This document shows positions 42,698 to 50,620 of a stretch of 56,605 nucleotides of DNA, in pieces. The notes below the pieces were generated by a model, which searched no databases, was not told where the DNA came from, and saw only the letters and a program-made list of their open reading frames with translations. A program made the position numbers and the translations under genes. This DNA comes from Lachnospiraceae bacterium. GTDB taxonomy: Bacteria; Bacillota; Clostridia; Lachnospirales; Lachnospiraceae. Each line of letters begins with the position of its first letter. The stretch's first letter is position 1. The DNA lies in NCBI GenBank assembly GCA_009774145.1, contig VSND01000025.1, positions 1-56,605 on the forward strand. The letters run 5' to 3'.

Positions 42698-43567
42698 TTA
42701 ATGTGCATTGAATATGGAGCGGGAGATAGAGCTGGTCTTAAACAGCGAGAAGCATAAGAGCAGGGTGTACCCGGCACAGCTCCAGATCGCCTTGTGGATA
42801 TTGGGCGCTGCCCCGATGCCTGCGATCAGTGCGGAATAAATGGCGATACAGACCATGATGAAAAAGCCCTGCAATCCCAGGGCCACCAGCCCCCGCAGGT
42901 AGTTGTTCCCCATCTGCCCCCATTCCCGGCTGGTCATGGTAGCGAAAGGAATCGCGCCGACGGAACAGTAGATATAGATCTCCACCATGCGTCCCACCAG
43001 TACCAGCATGACACAGACCGACAGGATAGGTGTGGTGATCCGGATCAGGGCGGTCTCCACCAGAAGCCCGAACAGTTCCCCGATCCCCATCGTGTCAAGC
43101 TGGGAGGCCAAGCTTCCCAATACGGCAGAAAACCGGATGCTCGTGTTCCCGGTGATCACGGCGGCGCTCCGCCGCACGACTGTCTGCGACAGCTCGAAGA
43201 TCGCCATGGTGATGTCAAACGTATGGGTGACAAGGTAAGTCGCAACATATACCTTGAAGATCCACTTGAAAATGTTGAATGTATCAAAATCGTGCATGTT
43301 ATTCTTTTCCACGATCATGCTGATCAGTTCATAGCATAAAACAAACGTGAGTATGATTCCGGCTATGGGGACGATCACGTTATCTGACAGGGAGCGGATC
43401 ATGGAAAACACCCCAGAGTTCCATGTCTGGGGTGTCTTTGCTACATCCGCCGCCACGTCCCCGACCGCGTCGTTTACCTGGTCGAACAGCCCGGAAAGGT
43501 TCCCCGTGATGCACTCAATCAGGAAATCCTTGATCCACTGCTCGATCTGGTCGAGGATATTCAGCAT
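42698..43567 (-). CDS. VirB6/TrbL-like polytopic channel protein
   Basis: A 289-residue integral membrane protein with about six hydrophobic helices (for example VIVPIAGIILTFVLCYELIS, LSVCVMLVLVGRMVEIYIYC, GLQGFFIMVCIAIYSALIAG). The AIPFATMTSREWGQMGNNYL segment is the family hallmark of the Firmicutes VirB6/TrbL-like conjugation proteins. It forms the inner-membrane part of the DNA channel. It lies 14 bp after the Maff2 gene and is preceded by a GGCGGG ribosome site. Complete. Confidence 0.88.
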   Translation of the reverse strand: MLNILDQIEQWIKDFLIECITGNLSGLFDQVNDAVGDVAADVAKTPQTWNSGVFSMIRSLSDNVIVPIAGIILTFVLCYELISMIVEKNNMHDFDTFNIFKWIFKVYVATYLVTHTFDITMAIFELSQTVVRRSAAVITGNTSIRFSAVLGSLASQLDTMGIGELFGLLVETALIRITTPILSVCVMLVLVGRMVEIYIYCSVGAIPFATMTSREWGQMGNNYLRGLVALGLQGFFIMVCIAIYSALIAGIGAAPNIHKAIWSCAGYTLLLCFSLFKTSSISRSIFNAH

Positions 43568-43581
43568 AAGCGGTACCCGCC

Positions 43582-43797
43582 TTAGCTAAACAGGTTGGCC
43601 AGCAGGGGGATCAGCTGCATACCGATCAGGGCAACTCCGCCGCCCGCCATAAGCTGCTTCATTCCCTGCGACTTTGCACCAGGGTTGTCATTGCCGTATC
43701 CCTCCAGGAGGTTGATCACACCCCATACGCCAAGCCCTGCTCCAAGGGCAATTACGAGTACCTTCAAGGTTCCGATCGCGCTGGTGAAAAATGCCAT
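43582..43797 (-). CDS. Maff2-family small membrane protein
   Basis: A 71-residue protein of the Maff2 mobile-element family: two hydrophobic helices (LKVLVIALGAGLGVWGVINL and GGGVALIGMQLIPLLANLF) joined by the loop LEGYGNDNPGAKSQGMKQLM, which is the most conserved part. By size, topology and position before VirB6 it is a VirB2-like pilin or channel subunit candidate. No ribosome site precedes the ATG (the bases before it read CAATATCATAT), so expression probably depends on translation of the frame that overlaps its start (43688-43912). Confidence 0.85.
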   Translation of the reverse strand: MAFFTSAIGTLKVLVIALGAGLGVWGVINLLEGYGNDNPGAKSQGMKQLMAGGGVALIGMQLIPLLANLFS

Positions 43798-43912
43798 ATA
43801 TGATATTGAGAACCGGAGTGTTTGTTTTGACGTTTCTGTATGGTTCTTTGTTTTTCTCAGGAAAGAAAAAGCAAATCCCGCCTGCTTTTTTTGTTTTTAC
43901 GGGATCCATCAT
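43688..43912 (-). CDS. Possible leader ORF overlapping the start of maff2
   Basis: A 74-codon frame beginning with two ATGs after AAAGGAG. Its first 38 codons lie upstream of maff2 and the rest overlaps maff2 in another frame. The encoded peptide (MMDPVKTKKAGGICFFFPEK) has no recognised family. Its value is probably translational: it delivers ribosomes to maff2, which lacks its own site. A weak AAAAGCA/TGCTTTT stem with a T-run inside the leader could add attenuation. The rest of 43798-44010 shows no other gene. Confidence 0.3.
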   Translation of the reverse strand: MMDPVKTKKAGGICFFFPEKNKEPYRNVKTNTPVLNIIYGIFHQRDRNLEGTRNCPWSRAWRMGCDQPPGGIRQ

Positions 43913-44010
43913 CCGGTTCCGTCTCCTTTCTTTTTTATGTGCATACGCTTTTCTGTCCTGAGATGGTTTTAAAGGGCGGTGCGCGTATCCTCATAGAAAT
44001 TACCTCCATT

Positions 44011-44040
44011 AAAAAAGCCGCCTGAACATAGTCAGACGGC
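44011..44040 (-). terminator. Intrinsic terminator after virD4
   Basis: On the minus strand GCCGTCTGA pairs with TCAGGCGGC (one wobble pair) around a 5-nt loop and is followed by TTTTTT. It overlaps the virD4 stop codon and separates the virD4 block from maff2 and the virB block. Confidence 0.85.
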
Positions 44041-45810
44041 AAGATTGCCGGTTTCGGGCAGAGCTTCCAGTTCGCAGACCTCAAACACATCATCCGGTTT
44101 GACTTTCAGACGGCGTTTCAGGAATTTTGCCACATCAAACGTATTTTTCGGGTCTGCGTCCGAAAGGTATTTGTACTGCGGGTGTTTGGTTATATCAAAC
44201 TTGTCGGAGAAGAAGGGGCGGACACCCTGTACCTGGAGGATACATTTGCCCCCGTCCATGACCGCAAGTTCATCGGGTGTCATAAGTTCCTTTCCCAATT
44301 TCTGATAATTTAAGCCGTAACTGCGCTGGCTGCCCCGCGTGTCAGATGTGTTGAAGCTGTCTATCGTCTCCTTTCCAAGGGTAGCTGAAATCTCTTTTAA
44401 GGTACTCTGCTCCTTGCCGCCCAGAAACAACACACAGGAGCAGTTGCCGATGATCGTCTCCGCATGGTCTTTATAGACAGCTTTTAACTGGCTCTGCGTC
44501 TGGACGATCACATGGGCGGAAATCTCACGGCTCCGGATCACCGATATCAGGTGTTCAAAGTTGGGGATCTTCTGATTCGCAAATTCATCCAGCAGGCAGG
44601 TGACGTGTGTTTTCAGTGCGCCGCCGTTTTCCAGCGCCCGGTCGCAGAGTACATTAAACATCTGCGTATAAACCATGGATGCGATGAAATTGAATGTTGT
44701 ATCCGTGTCGGATACGATGCAGAACAGGGCAGTCTTGCGGTCGCCCAGTTTGTCAAGCTCCAGTTCGTCATCCATCATCATGTCGCGGACTTCCTTAATG
44801 TCAAAGGGAGCCATCCTTGCGCCGCAGGAAATCAGGATAGATTTTGCGGTCTTGCCCGCCGCCATTTTGTATTTTTTATACTGGCGGACAGCGAAATGCT
44901 CCGGGTCGCGCTGTTCCAGCCGGTCAAACATCATATCCACAGCATTTTTAAAGGTTTCGTCCTCTTCGCGGACTTCGGAAGCGTTGAGCATTTCCAATAG
45001 CGTATTGAAGTTCTTCTCATTCTCCGGAGCCTCATACCAGATGTAAGCGATCAGCGCCTGATAATACAGGGCTTCCGCCTTGCTCCAGAAATCCTCCCCG
45101 CCTTTGCTGTCCTCCCCCTTGGTATTCTCCATGATACAGTTGACCAGCTTCAAGATGTCGTTCTCACAGCGCAGATAGCGGAAGGGGTTATAGCGCATGG
45201 ACTGCTTGAAGTCGATGGTATTGAGGATCTTGATCTCATACCCACCGCGCTGGAGCATTTTCCCACACTCCAGAACCACAGTACCTTTCGGATCTGTGAC
45301 AACATACGAACTGTTCATTTGCATGAGGTTCGGCTTGACATGGAACCTGGTCTTACCGGAGCCGGATCCGCCAATGATCAGCACGTTTTTGTTGATGTTG
45401 TATTTTGGTATCTTGTTCCTGCCGATCATGATCCGTTCCGTCTGGGTCAGGAGGATATTATTGTCAAACTTGGGATCGATAAAAGGCTCTATATCTTTTG
45501 CGTTGCCCCATCGGGCGCTGCCATATTCCACGCCGTGCCGGTATTTTTTTGCGTTCTTCCCTTTGAAATAAACTGCCGCCCGGACAGCCGCCGCCCCCGC
45601 GATGCCGAACAGCAGGTCACGGGGGTGGAAGCTGGGAAGCGGGTTCTGCGTGATTGCCGTCCCCAGGTCAGAAATCGCCGCCATGGCTTTTGTTACCACA
45701 TCGGCACCAGCGGAAAGGCGGTAACTCTCCGCAATTTTGGAGAAAATCCAGAACATCATCACATAAGGCAGGTTGGGGATAACGTACTTTTTAATTTCGA
45801 TATTCTTCAA
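44032..45810 (-). CDS. VirD4/TcpA-type coupling protein
   Basis: Type IV coupling ATPase that recruits the relaxase-DNA complex to the channel. Two N-terminal membrane helices (residues 10-30 and 64-82) are followed by Walker A GGSGSGKT (147-154), YVVTDPKGTVVLECGKML, Walker B CLLDEFANQKIPNF (about 390) and the VIVQTQSQLKAVYKDHAETI motif, all typical of TraG/VirD4 proteins. 592 residues, full length. Its ATG overlaps the stop of the PcfB gene (ATGA), a conserved pairing. A terminator overlaps its own stop codon. Confidence 0.95.
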   Translation of the reverse strand: MKNIEIKKYVIPNLPYVMMFWIFSKIAESYRLSAGADVVTKAMAAISDLGTAITQNPLPSFHPRDLLFGIAGAAAVRAAVYFKGKNAKKYRHGVEYGSARWGNAKDIEPFIDPKFDNNILLTQTERIMIGRNKIPKYNINKNVLIIGGSGSGKTRFHVKPNLMQMNSSYVVTDPKGTVVLECGKMLQRGGYEIKILNTIDFKQSMRYNPFRYLRCENDILKLVNCIMENTKGEDSKGGEDFWSKAEALYYQALIAYIWYEAPENEKNFNTLLEMLNASEVREEDETFKNAVDMMFDRLEQRDPEHFAVRQYKKYKMAAGKTAKSILISCGARMAPFDIKEVRDMMMDDELELDKLGDRKTALFCIVSDTDTTFNFIASMVYTQMFNVLCDRALENGGALKTHVTCLLDEFANQKIPNFEHLISVIRSREISAHVIVQTQSQLKAVYKDHAETIIGNCSCVLFLGGKEQSTLKEISATLGKETIDSFNTSDTRGSQRSYGLNYQKLGKELMTPDELAVMDGGKCILQVQGVRPFFSDKFDITKHPQYKYLSDADPKNTFDVAKFLKRRLKVKPDDVFEVCELEALPETGNLAV

Positions 45811-46274
45811 CGCTCAAACCCTCCTTTGTCCCGGTTCTTTGCTTTGTCGGATACCAGGTTCTTCACAATCTCCTTGAAGTGGGAGAGCTGCTTTTTCAGC
45901 GACGGCTTCCTCTGCCGGTTCAGGGTCTTTGCCGTGTATTCCGCAAAAGCGGCATTCAGCGCGTCTGCATCACGGGCTTTGAAAAACACAAGGTATTTTC
46001 CCTGTGCCGGATCTTTTTTCAGGGCAAAATCTATGCCGTATTTGCGGGCGCAGCGTTCAAAGGACTTGATATTCTGGTCGGTGATCTCGATGTTCTGGAC
46101 GCCTGTTCCCTGCTTTACAAGGCTCTTAACGCTCTGCTTGCCGTGTTTCTGTTCCTGCGCCTGTTTTTGATACTGCCGGATCGCCCATTTCAAAAGCTCC
46201 GCCGTCAGCCGGCCTCCGTCTTTTCCTACCCGTATCACAAGCGCCACGGATTTATCCCTTATCTCGTCCTGCAT
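45807..46274 (-). CDS. pcfB: PcfB-family protein (DUF3801)
   Basis: A 155-residue accessory protein of the coupling protein. DUF3801 signatures: GGRLTAELLKWAIRQYQKQ and FARKYGIDFALKKD-like segment (ERCARKYGIDFALKKDPAQG), then FKARDADALNAAFAEYTAK. PcfB of pCF10 acts with the relaxase and the coupling protein PcfC. The C-terminus carries RKPSLKKQLSHFKEIVKNLV, the shared tail motif. Coupled by ATGA to virD4. Confidence 0.88.
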   Translation of the reverse strand: MQDEIRDKSVALVIRVGKDGGRLTAELLKWAIRQYQKQAQEQKHGKQSVKSLVKQGTGVQNIEITDQNIKSFERCARKYGIDFALKKDPAQGKYLVFFKARDADALNAAFAEYTAKTLNRQRKPSLKKQLSHFKEIVKNLVSDKAKNRDKGGFER

Positions 46275-46311
46275 AGTGCATTACCTCCTTTCCAGCGGGT
46301 AACAGGCTGTT

Positions 46312-46818
46312 TCATCGTGCCTCACCGCCCTTAACTTTACTTGCGGCCATACTGCGCTGGCCAGCTTCCCGTTTTTTATCGCTCAGGTCGCTCAGGATCG
46401 AGGGCTTTTCTGCCTGCATATGCGGTTTTTCCTCCGGCGGGATGGCCTGCTCCGTTTCCTGCTGGTCTGCCGCGTTTTTACCGGCGTCCATGATCGCTTC
46501 CCCGATCTGCCCGTCCATATCGAACAGTTCAGACATATTGGAAGGCCATTGTTCAGCGATAAATTGCAGAGGATTCTCCATACGGAGTAAAATCTCTACA
46601 TCACCCCGTTCATACTTGAAATCATCCTTCACAAAGTCGTATGCCGCCTGCATAGCGGCAATCTCTGCGCTTTGTGCGATGATCTCTTCTTTATCCATGC
46701 CTAAAAGTGCCGCATGGAACTCGGCCATATTCTGATCCAGCACCGCTTCCAGTACAGATGCCATCTGCTCCTGTTGCTGTGCGTGACCAGCCGGATCGGT
46801 CTGTTTTTGTATTGTCAT
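46312..46818 (-). CDS. ICE protein, possibly DUF3848-like, with C-terminal KPSILSDL motif
   Basis: A 168-residue soluble protein. The segment ILLRMENPLQFIAEQWPSNM resembles the end of DUF3848 domains, and LLGMDKEEIIAQSAEIAAMQ precedes it; the assignment is by pattern and weak. The tail EKPSILSDLSDKKREAGQRS is a clear copy of the shared ICE motif. It starts 1 bp after the DUF3846 stop codon and 37 bp before pcfB, so it belongs to the coupling-protein block. Function unknown. Confidence 0.6.
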   Translation of the reverse strand: MTIQKQTDPAGHAQQQEQMASVLEAVLDQNMAEFHAALLGMDKEEIIAQSAEIAAMQAAYDFVKDDFKYERGDVEILLRMENPLQFIAEQWPSNMSELFDMDGQIGEAIMDAGKNAADQQETEQAIPPEEKPHMQAEKPSILSDLSDKKREAGQRSMAASKVKGGEAR

Positions 46819-46819
46819 T

Positions 46820-47272
46820 TTATGCCCCGCTTTCTATGCCGCCCCATTTCGTCAGCACCACCGTGTCGCCGTCGGAAAGGCTGTCCCAAAGTCCGTAAAC
46901 AATATCTGCCACATCATCCGGATCTGCATAAGCAGTGCCGGCGACCATCATAAATTCTCCCGGCCTTGCGAAAATGTCCTGAAATTCCTTCTGCTGTCCG
47001 GCAGTGAGGGAAGCAAAGTTGCAGCCTTCCTCCGGTACGCCGCACAACAGGAATGTGCCGCTGATATAGCCTTTTTTCCCAGGCAGGCAGCGGTTCGGGG
47101 CAAGGCCGGCGGTATCCTCCCGGCTGATAAGAAGCACCTTCTGGGGAAGGAAGCATCCCACCTGTACAGCCCCTCCCAGCACCGTTTCCACCGATTCCAG
47201 GGTGTTAGGTATCACAGCCGGCCTGGGCGATTTTCCCGGTTCCACGATCAGAATGTCCATATTTTGCGTCAT
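46820..47272 (-). CDS. DUF3846 protein
   Basis: A 150-residue protein whose first 110 residues match the DUF3846 pattern: ILIVEPGKSPRPAVIPNTLE, SVETVLGGAVQVGCFL, then GTFLLCGVPEEGCNFASLT. Found in ICE and phage gene sets of Firmicutes, often close to antirestriction-type genes; role unknown. The end (VYGLWDSLSDGDTVVLTKWG) is an extra strand-rich segment. AAAGGAGG precedes the ATG by about 10 nt; no terminator separates it from the gene after it. Confidence 0.78.
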   Translation of the reverse strand: MTQNMDILIVEPGKSPRPAVIPNTLESVETVLGGAVQVGCFLPQKVLLISREDTAGLAPNRCLPGKKGYISGTFLLCGVPEEGCNFASLTAGQQKEFQDIFARPGEFMMVAGTAYADPDDVADIVYGLWDSLSDGDTVVLTKWGGIESGA

Positions 47273-47375
47273 GTTTGTTGTCCTCCTTTAAATTTTCTTG
47301 TTTATGTGCCAGCCCGCAAGGTATCAGGGGCTTCCACAACGATAAAAACTACCGGCGGAAAAAGAAATCCGTCAG

Positions 47376-48344
47376 TTATCCCGCGCCGAAGCCATTTGCC
47401 ATGTCATGGCTGACAAGGCTGGAATAATACTGGCTGATCGTCACAGGGGCATTGAACAGGGCAGAAAGGGTATAGGCCCGGATATTCCCAATCAGCGTCG
47501 TGTTCTTATCCAGGCAGTCCATCACATAACGGATATGCTCACTGTCCAGCTTCAGCAGGCGGCTCTTTACCACCTCCGTACACATGTCCTCCTGGTTGAT
47601 GCGCACCGTAGGCCGTCTGCTGCAACAGACCTCCGCCATCAGTTCCACAAAGCCGTCCAGACGTTCCCTGTCATAAGGGTTATCCTGCAAAAGTATCTCA
47701 TAGCTGATGTTCTCCCGGATCAATTCACGGTAGGCGGACATCTTATCCATCCCATCTATCTTTTTTTCTCCTGTCCGTGAAAAGTTATCCACAGTTTCCA
47801 CATCCGGCCGCCCCGTTCCTGCCGGATAGATAGATGGATCAGTATCACTCTTGTCAGTTTTATTTAAGTCAGTATTATTTGTTTGTGATTTTCGCAATTC
47901 CTGACTTGTGGTTTTCACATTTCCTGATTTGTGATTTTCACAATTCTTGATTTGTGATTCCTGCCGGGTGTCTGGTTTTCCCCCGCTGATAAAGTTTTTA
48001 ACGTAGATCACGTTGGGCTTCCCCAGCCCGCGCCGGACACGCTCCACCAGTCCGACGCCTTTTGCCGCGTCCAGTTCGTTCAGGAGCTTATTCGCTTTCT
48101 GTTCCGCACAGCCAAGGGTTTCCATCACATCGGCGATGGTGTAAATGATATAGACACGCCCGTCCTGATCCAGCCAGTTGTTCCTGACAGAAAGAGCCAT
48201 GCGGTCGAGCAGCAGCCCGTAAAGCACTTTTGCTTCCACAGACAGCCCCTTAAATCGGCTGTCCGTGAACAGCACTTTGGGGATACGGTAGAAACTGTAT
48301 TGTTCCGCCTCGTTGCCATAGTAATAATCCAGTTGTAACGGCAT
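47376..48344 (-). CDS. repA: RepA_N-type replication initiator with DUF6017-like C-terminus
   Basis: A 322-residue initiator. Residues 17-115 are the RepA_N winged-helix domain (YRIPKVLFTDSRFKGLSVEA then KVLYGLLLDRM and GLGKPNVIYVKNF). A variable linker (120-200) contains iteron-encoded repeats. Residues 205-315 resemble the DUF6017-type C-terminal domain (YDRERLDGFVELMAEV). It should let the excised ICE replicate as a plasmid, supporting stable inheritance with ParAB. In RepA_N plasmids the origin lies inside the rep gene, and the direct repeats at 47883-47961 fit this. Strong AAAAGGAGG site. Two tandem terminators separate it from parB. Confidence 0.9.
   Translation of the reverse strand: MPLQLDYYYGNEAEQYSFYRIPKVLFTDSRFKGLSVEAKVLYGLLLDRMALSVRNNWLDQDGRVYIIYTIADVMETLGCAEQKANKLLNELDAAKGVGLVERVRRGLGKPNVIYVKNFISGGKPDTRQESQIKNCENHKSGNVKTTSQELRKSQTNNTDLNKTDKSDTDPSIYPAGTGRPDVETVDNFSRTGEKKIDGMDKMSAYRELIRENISYEILLQDNPYDRERLDGFVELMAEVCCSRRPTVRINQEDMCTEVVKSRLLKLDSEHIRYVMDCLDKNTTLIGNIRAYTLSALFNAPVTISQYYSSLVSHDMANGFGAG
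47883..47961. repeat. 23-bp direct repeats (iterons) inside repA, probable replication origin
   Basis: Three copies and one partial copy at a 23-bp period, cores at 47883, 47906, 47929 and 47952. Core on the plus strand is TTGTGATTTTCACAATTCCT followed by GA, and each holds a short palindrome TTGTGA-TTT-TCACAA. The period is not a multiple of three, so the repeats are read in different frames of the protein and must be kept for DNA reasons. RepA_N replicons carry the origin at this place (established for plasmids such as pSK41 and pAD1). Confidence 0.8.
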
Positions 48345-48376
48345 ATCTGTCCGCCTCCTTTTCCAGTTTTTCAGAC

Positions 48377-48414
48377 AAAAAAGCCCCGGCAGATGTAAAA
48401 CGTCTGCCGGGGCT
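48377..48414 (-). terminator. Intrinsic terminator 2 between parB and repA
   Basis: Perfect 12-bp stem AGCCCCGGCAGA/TCTGCCGGGGCT with a 9-nt loop; on the minus strand it is followed by TTTTTT. Second of two tandem terminators. Confidence 0.9.
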
Positions 48415-48430
48415 GATATATCGTGAACGC

Positions 48431-48470
48431 AAAAAAGCCGCCCGGTAACAAAAATCAGTCACCGGGCGGC
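48431..48470 (-). terminator. Intrinsic terminator 1 after parB
   Basis: Perfect 10-bp stem GCCGCCCGGT/ACCGGGCGGC with a 14-nt loop; on the minus strand it is followed by TTTTTT. First of two tandem terminators, 11 bp after the parB stop. Confidence 0.9.
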
Positions 48471-48480
48471 TTATGCGGCC

Positions 48481-49392
48481 TTACTCATGTTCTGTTTTCC
48501 ACGTTTCCAGAAGGGAGAAGATCACGTCTTCCATCTGTTTCGGGGTGTAGTTTTTTGGGAAATACTTCTTTAACCTGTCATTTTTCAGTGTCACCTGGAC
48601 GGGAACCGGACGTTCTTCTGTCAGTATCGCGTCCATCACGTCCACGCCCAGCTTCCCCTCCTGGCTGTACTTTTTCAGGCGTTTTGCCTGTTCCAGCGAA
48701 GGGACAGCGGACAGTTCCTCCATTACTCCGAGAAGCGTTTCCTGTTCCGCCAGCGTAAGGTAGGACAGCTCCACGGCGGGATTAAACGGCACTTTCTTAT
48801 CGTCCACCATTTGGAGGAGCCTGGGGTAGAGTTCCGTCAGGCGGATAAACCGCTGCACCTGCTTGTAGCTTTCTCCCGCGTTTTCCGCCACGATCTCCAC
48901 CGATGCCTTCCCTTTTAAATTCTGGCCAACTTGTCCAGAATTTCCTTTTCCGGGTCTTCCGGCTCTGCGCCGGATCGCGTCCAGCTTCATTTTATAGGCC
49001 CACGCCTTTTCACTGGGAAGCAGGTTCTCCCGCTGGATGTTGCTGTCCACCATGAAAAGGATGGCTTCGTCATCGTCCAGTTCCCGGATAATCACCGGCA
49101 TGGCAGTCTTTCCTGCCAGTTCGGAGGCGTGTCTGCGCCTGTGCCCGGCTATCAGTTCATAGCCGCCCTCCGTGCGGGGGCGGGCGATCCCCGGAACAAG
49201 GACGCCATGCTCCCGGACGCTTTCCACCATATCCTCCATGGTCTGATCGTCCAGTACCTTGAACGGGTGGTTTTTGAAGGGGAACAGGTCGCCCAGCGCA
49301 ATTTCCTGTATATTCCCGCTTCCTGCCGGTGGCGGCGCACCGAACAGGTCGTCAAAAGAAGTCATTTCGATGTTTTTCGCACTGTTTTTCAT
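48481..49392 (-). CDS. parB: ParB/Spo0J-type partition protein
   Basis: A 303-residue centromere-binding protein. N-terminal ParB/Srx CTPase motifs: LFPFKNHPFKVLDD, HGVLVPGIARPRTEGGYELI, AGHRRRHASELAG and DSNIQRENLLPSEKAWAYKM (ENxxR-like box). A helix-turn-helix follows (VEIVAENAGESYKQVQRFIR), then a C-terminal dimer domain. With ParA it should partition the excised, RepA-replicated ICE. Its ATG overlaps the parA stop (ATGA). No parS site was recognised. Confidence 0.92.
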   Translation of the reverse strand: MKNSAKNIEMTSFDDLFGAPPPAGSGNIQEIALGDLFPFKNHPFKVLDDQTMEDMVESVREHGVLVPGIARPRTEGGYELIAGHRRRHASELAGKTAMPVIIRELDDDEAILFMVDSNIQRENLLPSEKAWAYKMKLDAIRRRAGRPGKGNSGQVGQNLKGKASVEIVAENAGESYKQVQRFIRLTELYPRLLQMVDDKKVPFNPAVELSYLTLAEQETLLGVMEELSAVPSLEQAKRLKKYSQEGKLGVDVMDAILTEERPVPVQVTLKNDRLKKYFPKNYTPKQMEDVIFSLLETWKTEHE

Positions 49393-50171
49393 ACGCCCAC
49401 CAGCTCCCTTGTCAATGCCTCATAGGCCGCCGCAACCTTGCCGGACGGGTCATGGAGGTAGATGCTCTTTCCCTCCGCGCTGGTCTCTGCCGCCCGGACG
49501 GACAGGGGGATAATGCTCTCGAATATCCGCAGTTTCCCGTCATAAGTTTTGTGCAGGATCTCCACGATGTCCCTTGCGTAATTCGTCCTCATATCTGCCA
49601 TTGTGACCAGTATCCCGGCGATGGACAGCCCCGGATTGATCTGCCGCTTTACTTTCGATATTGTCCGGATCAGCTGTTCAAGTCCTTTAATCGAGAGGAA
49701 TTGGGCCTGCACCGGTATGATTATTTCGTCTGCCGCCGCAAGTGCATTGATCGTCAGCATACCGAGCGACGGGGTGCAGTCCAGGATAATCACATCGTAT
49801 GCGCCACGGACTGTCTGAAGGTACTGGCGCAGGATCGTCTCCCGGCTCATGGTGTTCACCAGCGTAACTTCAAGCCCCGAAAGCTCAATGTTTGCGGGGA
49901 GAAGGTCAACACCTTCCTCATGGTGGAGGATTCCCCCGCCTTCCGGCAGGGGAGAATCCGTGATAACCGCGCCCAGCACTGTAGCCAGAGTGACCTCCAT
50001 CTGGTCAGGATGCTGATAGCCAAGGCTTGCCGTCATGGAACCCTGTGCATCCACGTCTACCAGAAGGACTTTTTTTCCCTCACGGGCCAGTCCGACGCCA
50101 AGACTTACGGAACTCATGGTCTTCGAGCATCCGCCTTTCTGATTACACAGGCAGTAGATTGTAGCTCCCAT
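49389..50171 (-). CDS. parA: ParA-type partition ATPase
   Basis: A 260-residue Walker-type ATPase. The deviant Walker A is CNQKGGCSKTMSSVSLGVGL, where KGGxxKT is kept. VLLVDVDAQGSMTASLG gives the A' motif and VIILDCTPSLGMLTINAL Walker B. Works with ParB to place ICE copies. Start at 50171 is set by GAGGGGGTG upstream and the conserved MGATIYCLCNQKGG opening. It is 2 bp after the DUF5348 gene and overlaps parB. Confidence 0.93.
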   Translation of the reverse strand: MGATIYCLCNQKGGCSKTMSSVSLGVGLAREGKKVLLVDVDAQGSMTASLGYQHPDQMEVTLATVLGAVITDSPLPEGGGILHHEEGVDLLPANIELSGLEVTLVNTMSRETILRQYLQTVRGAYDVIILDCTPSLGMLTINALAAADEIIIPVQAQFLSIKGLEQLIRTISKVKRQINPGLSIAGILVTMADMRTNYARDIVEILHKTYDGKLRIFESIIPLSVRAAETSAEGKSIYLHDPSGKVAAAYEALTRELVGV

Positions 50172-50173
50172 GG

Positions 50174-50620
50174 TTACACCCCCTCTCTTACACGGACGGT
50201 AAGTCCATCCATACACACATCGTTATGGCCTACCAGATAATAGTCCGTCCCGTCATGCTCCACCCGTGTCCAAACCCAGCACATCACTTCCGGCCATCCT
50301 TCCGGCACCAGAGCTTCGATCCCCGATCCGCTTGTGTAGTAGTGCCCGTGGGAGGTTTCGTATCTGCCGCTGCTGTTCTTATGTAAGCGGCTTGTCTCCT
50401 TAACAGGGCGGGAGAGGTATTTCAGCCTATGATTTACGGTAGAAAGTTTTTCCATGATTTCCCGGAGTTCTTCAATGAGGAAAAGCTGCTCGCCGTCCTC
50501 ATAATCAATATGGAGGCCGCTCAGATCCCCATATGTTTCAAAAGATGATAACCTTAAAAGGCTCTCAATATTCCAGTTCAGTTTCTGCGCTTCCGCGAAG
50601 ACTTTGTTAATATCTGCCAT
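50174..50620 (-). CDS. DUF5348 protein
   Basis: A 148-residue protein with the DUF5348 pattern in its C-terminal half: RYETSHGHYYTSGSGIEALV, WTRVEHDGTDYYLVGH, LTVRVREGV. The N-terminal half is helical (FLIEELREIMEKLSTVNHRL). DUF5348 proteins usually precede parA in these elements; role unknown. The start at 50620 (AAAGGCGGG) overlaps symE by 14 bp. Confidence 0.75.
   Translation of the reverse strand: MADINKVFAEAQKLNWNIESLLRLSSFETYGDLSGLHIDYEDGEQLFLIEELREIMEKLSTVNHRLKYLSRPVKETSRLHKNSSGRYETSHGHYYTSGSGIEALVPEGWPEVMCWVWTRVEHDGTDYYLVGHNDVCMDGLTVRVREGV

Noticed and set aside
47883..47961. CRISPR-like array in repA
   Set aside because: Repeats are contiguous at a 23-bp period without spacers and lie in a coding sequence; they are iterons.
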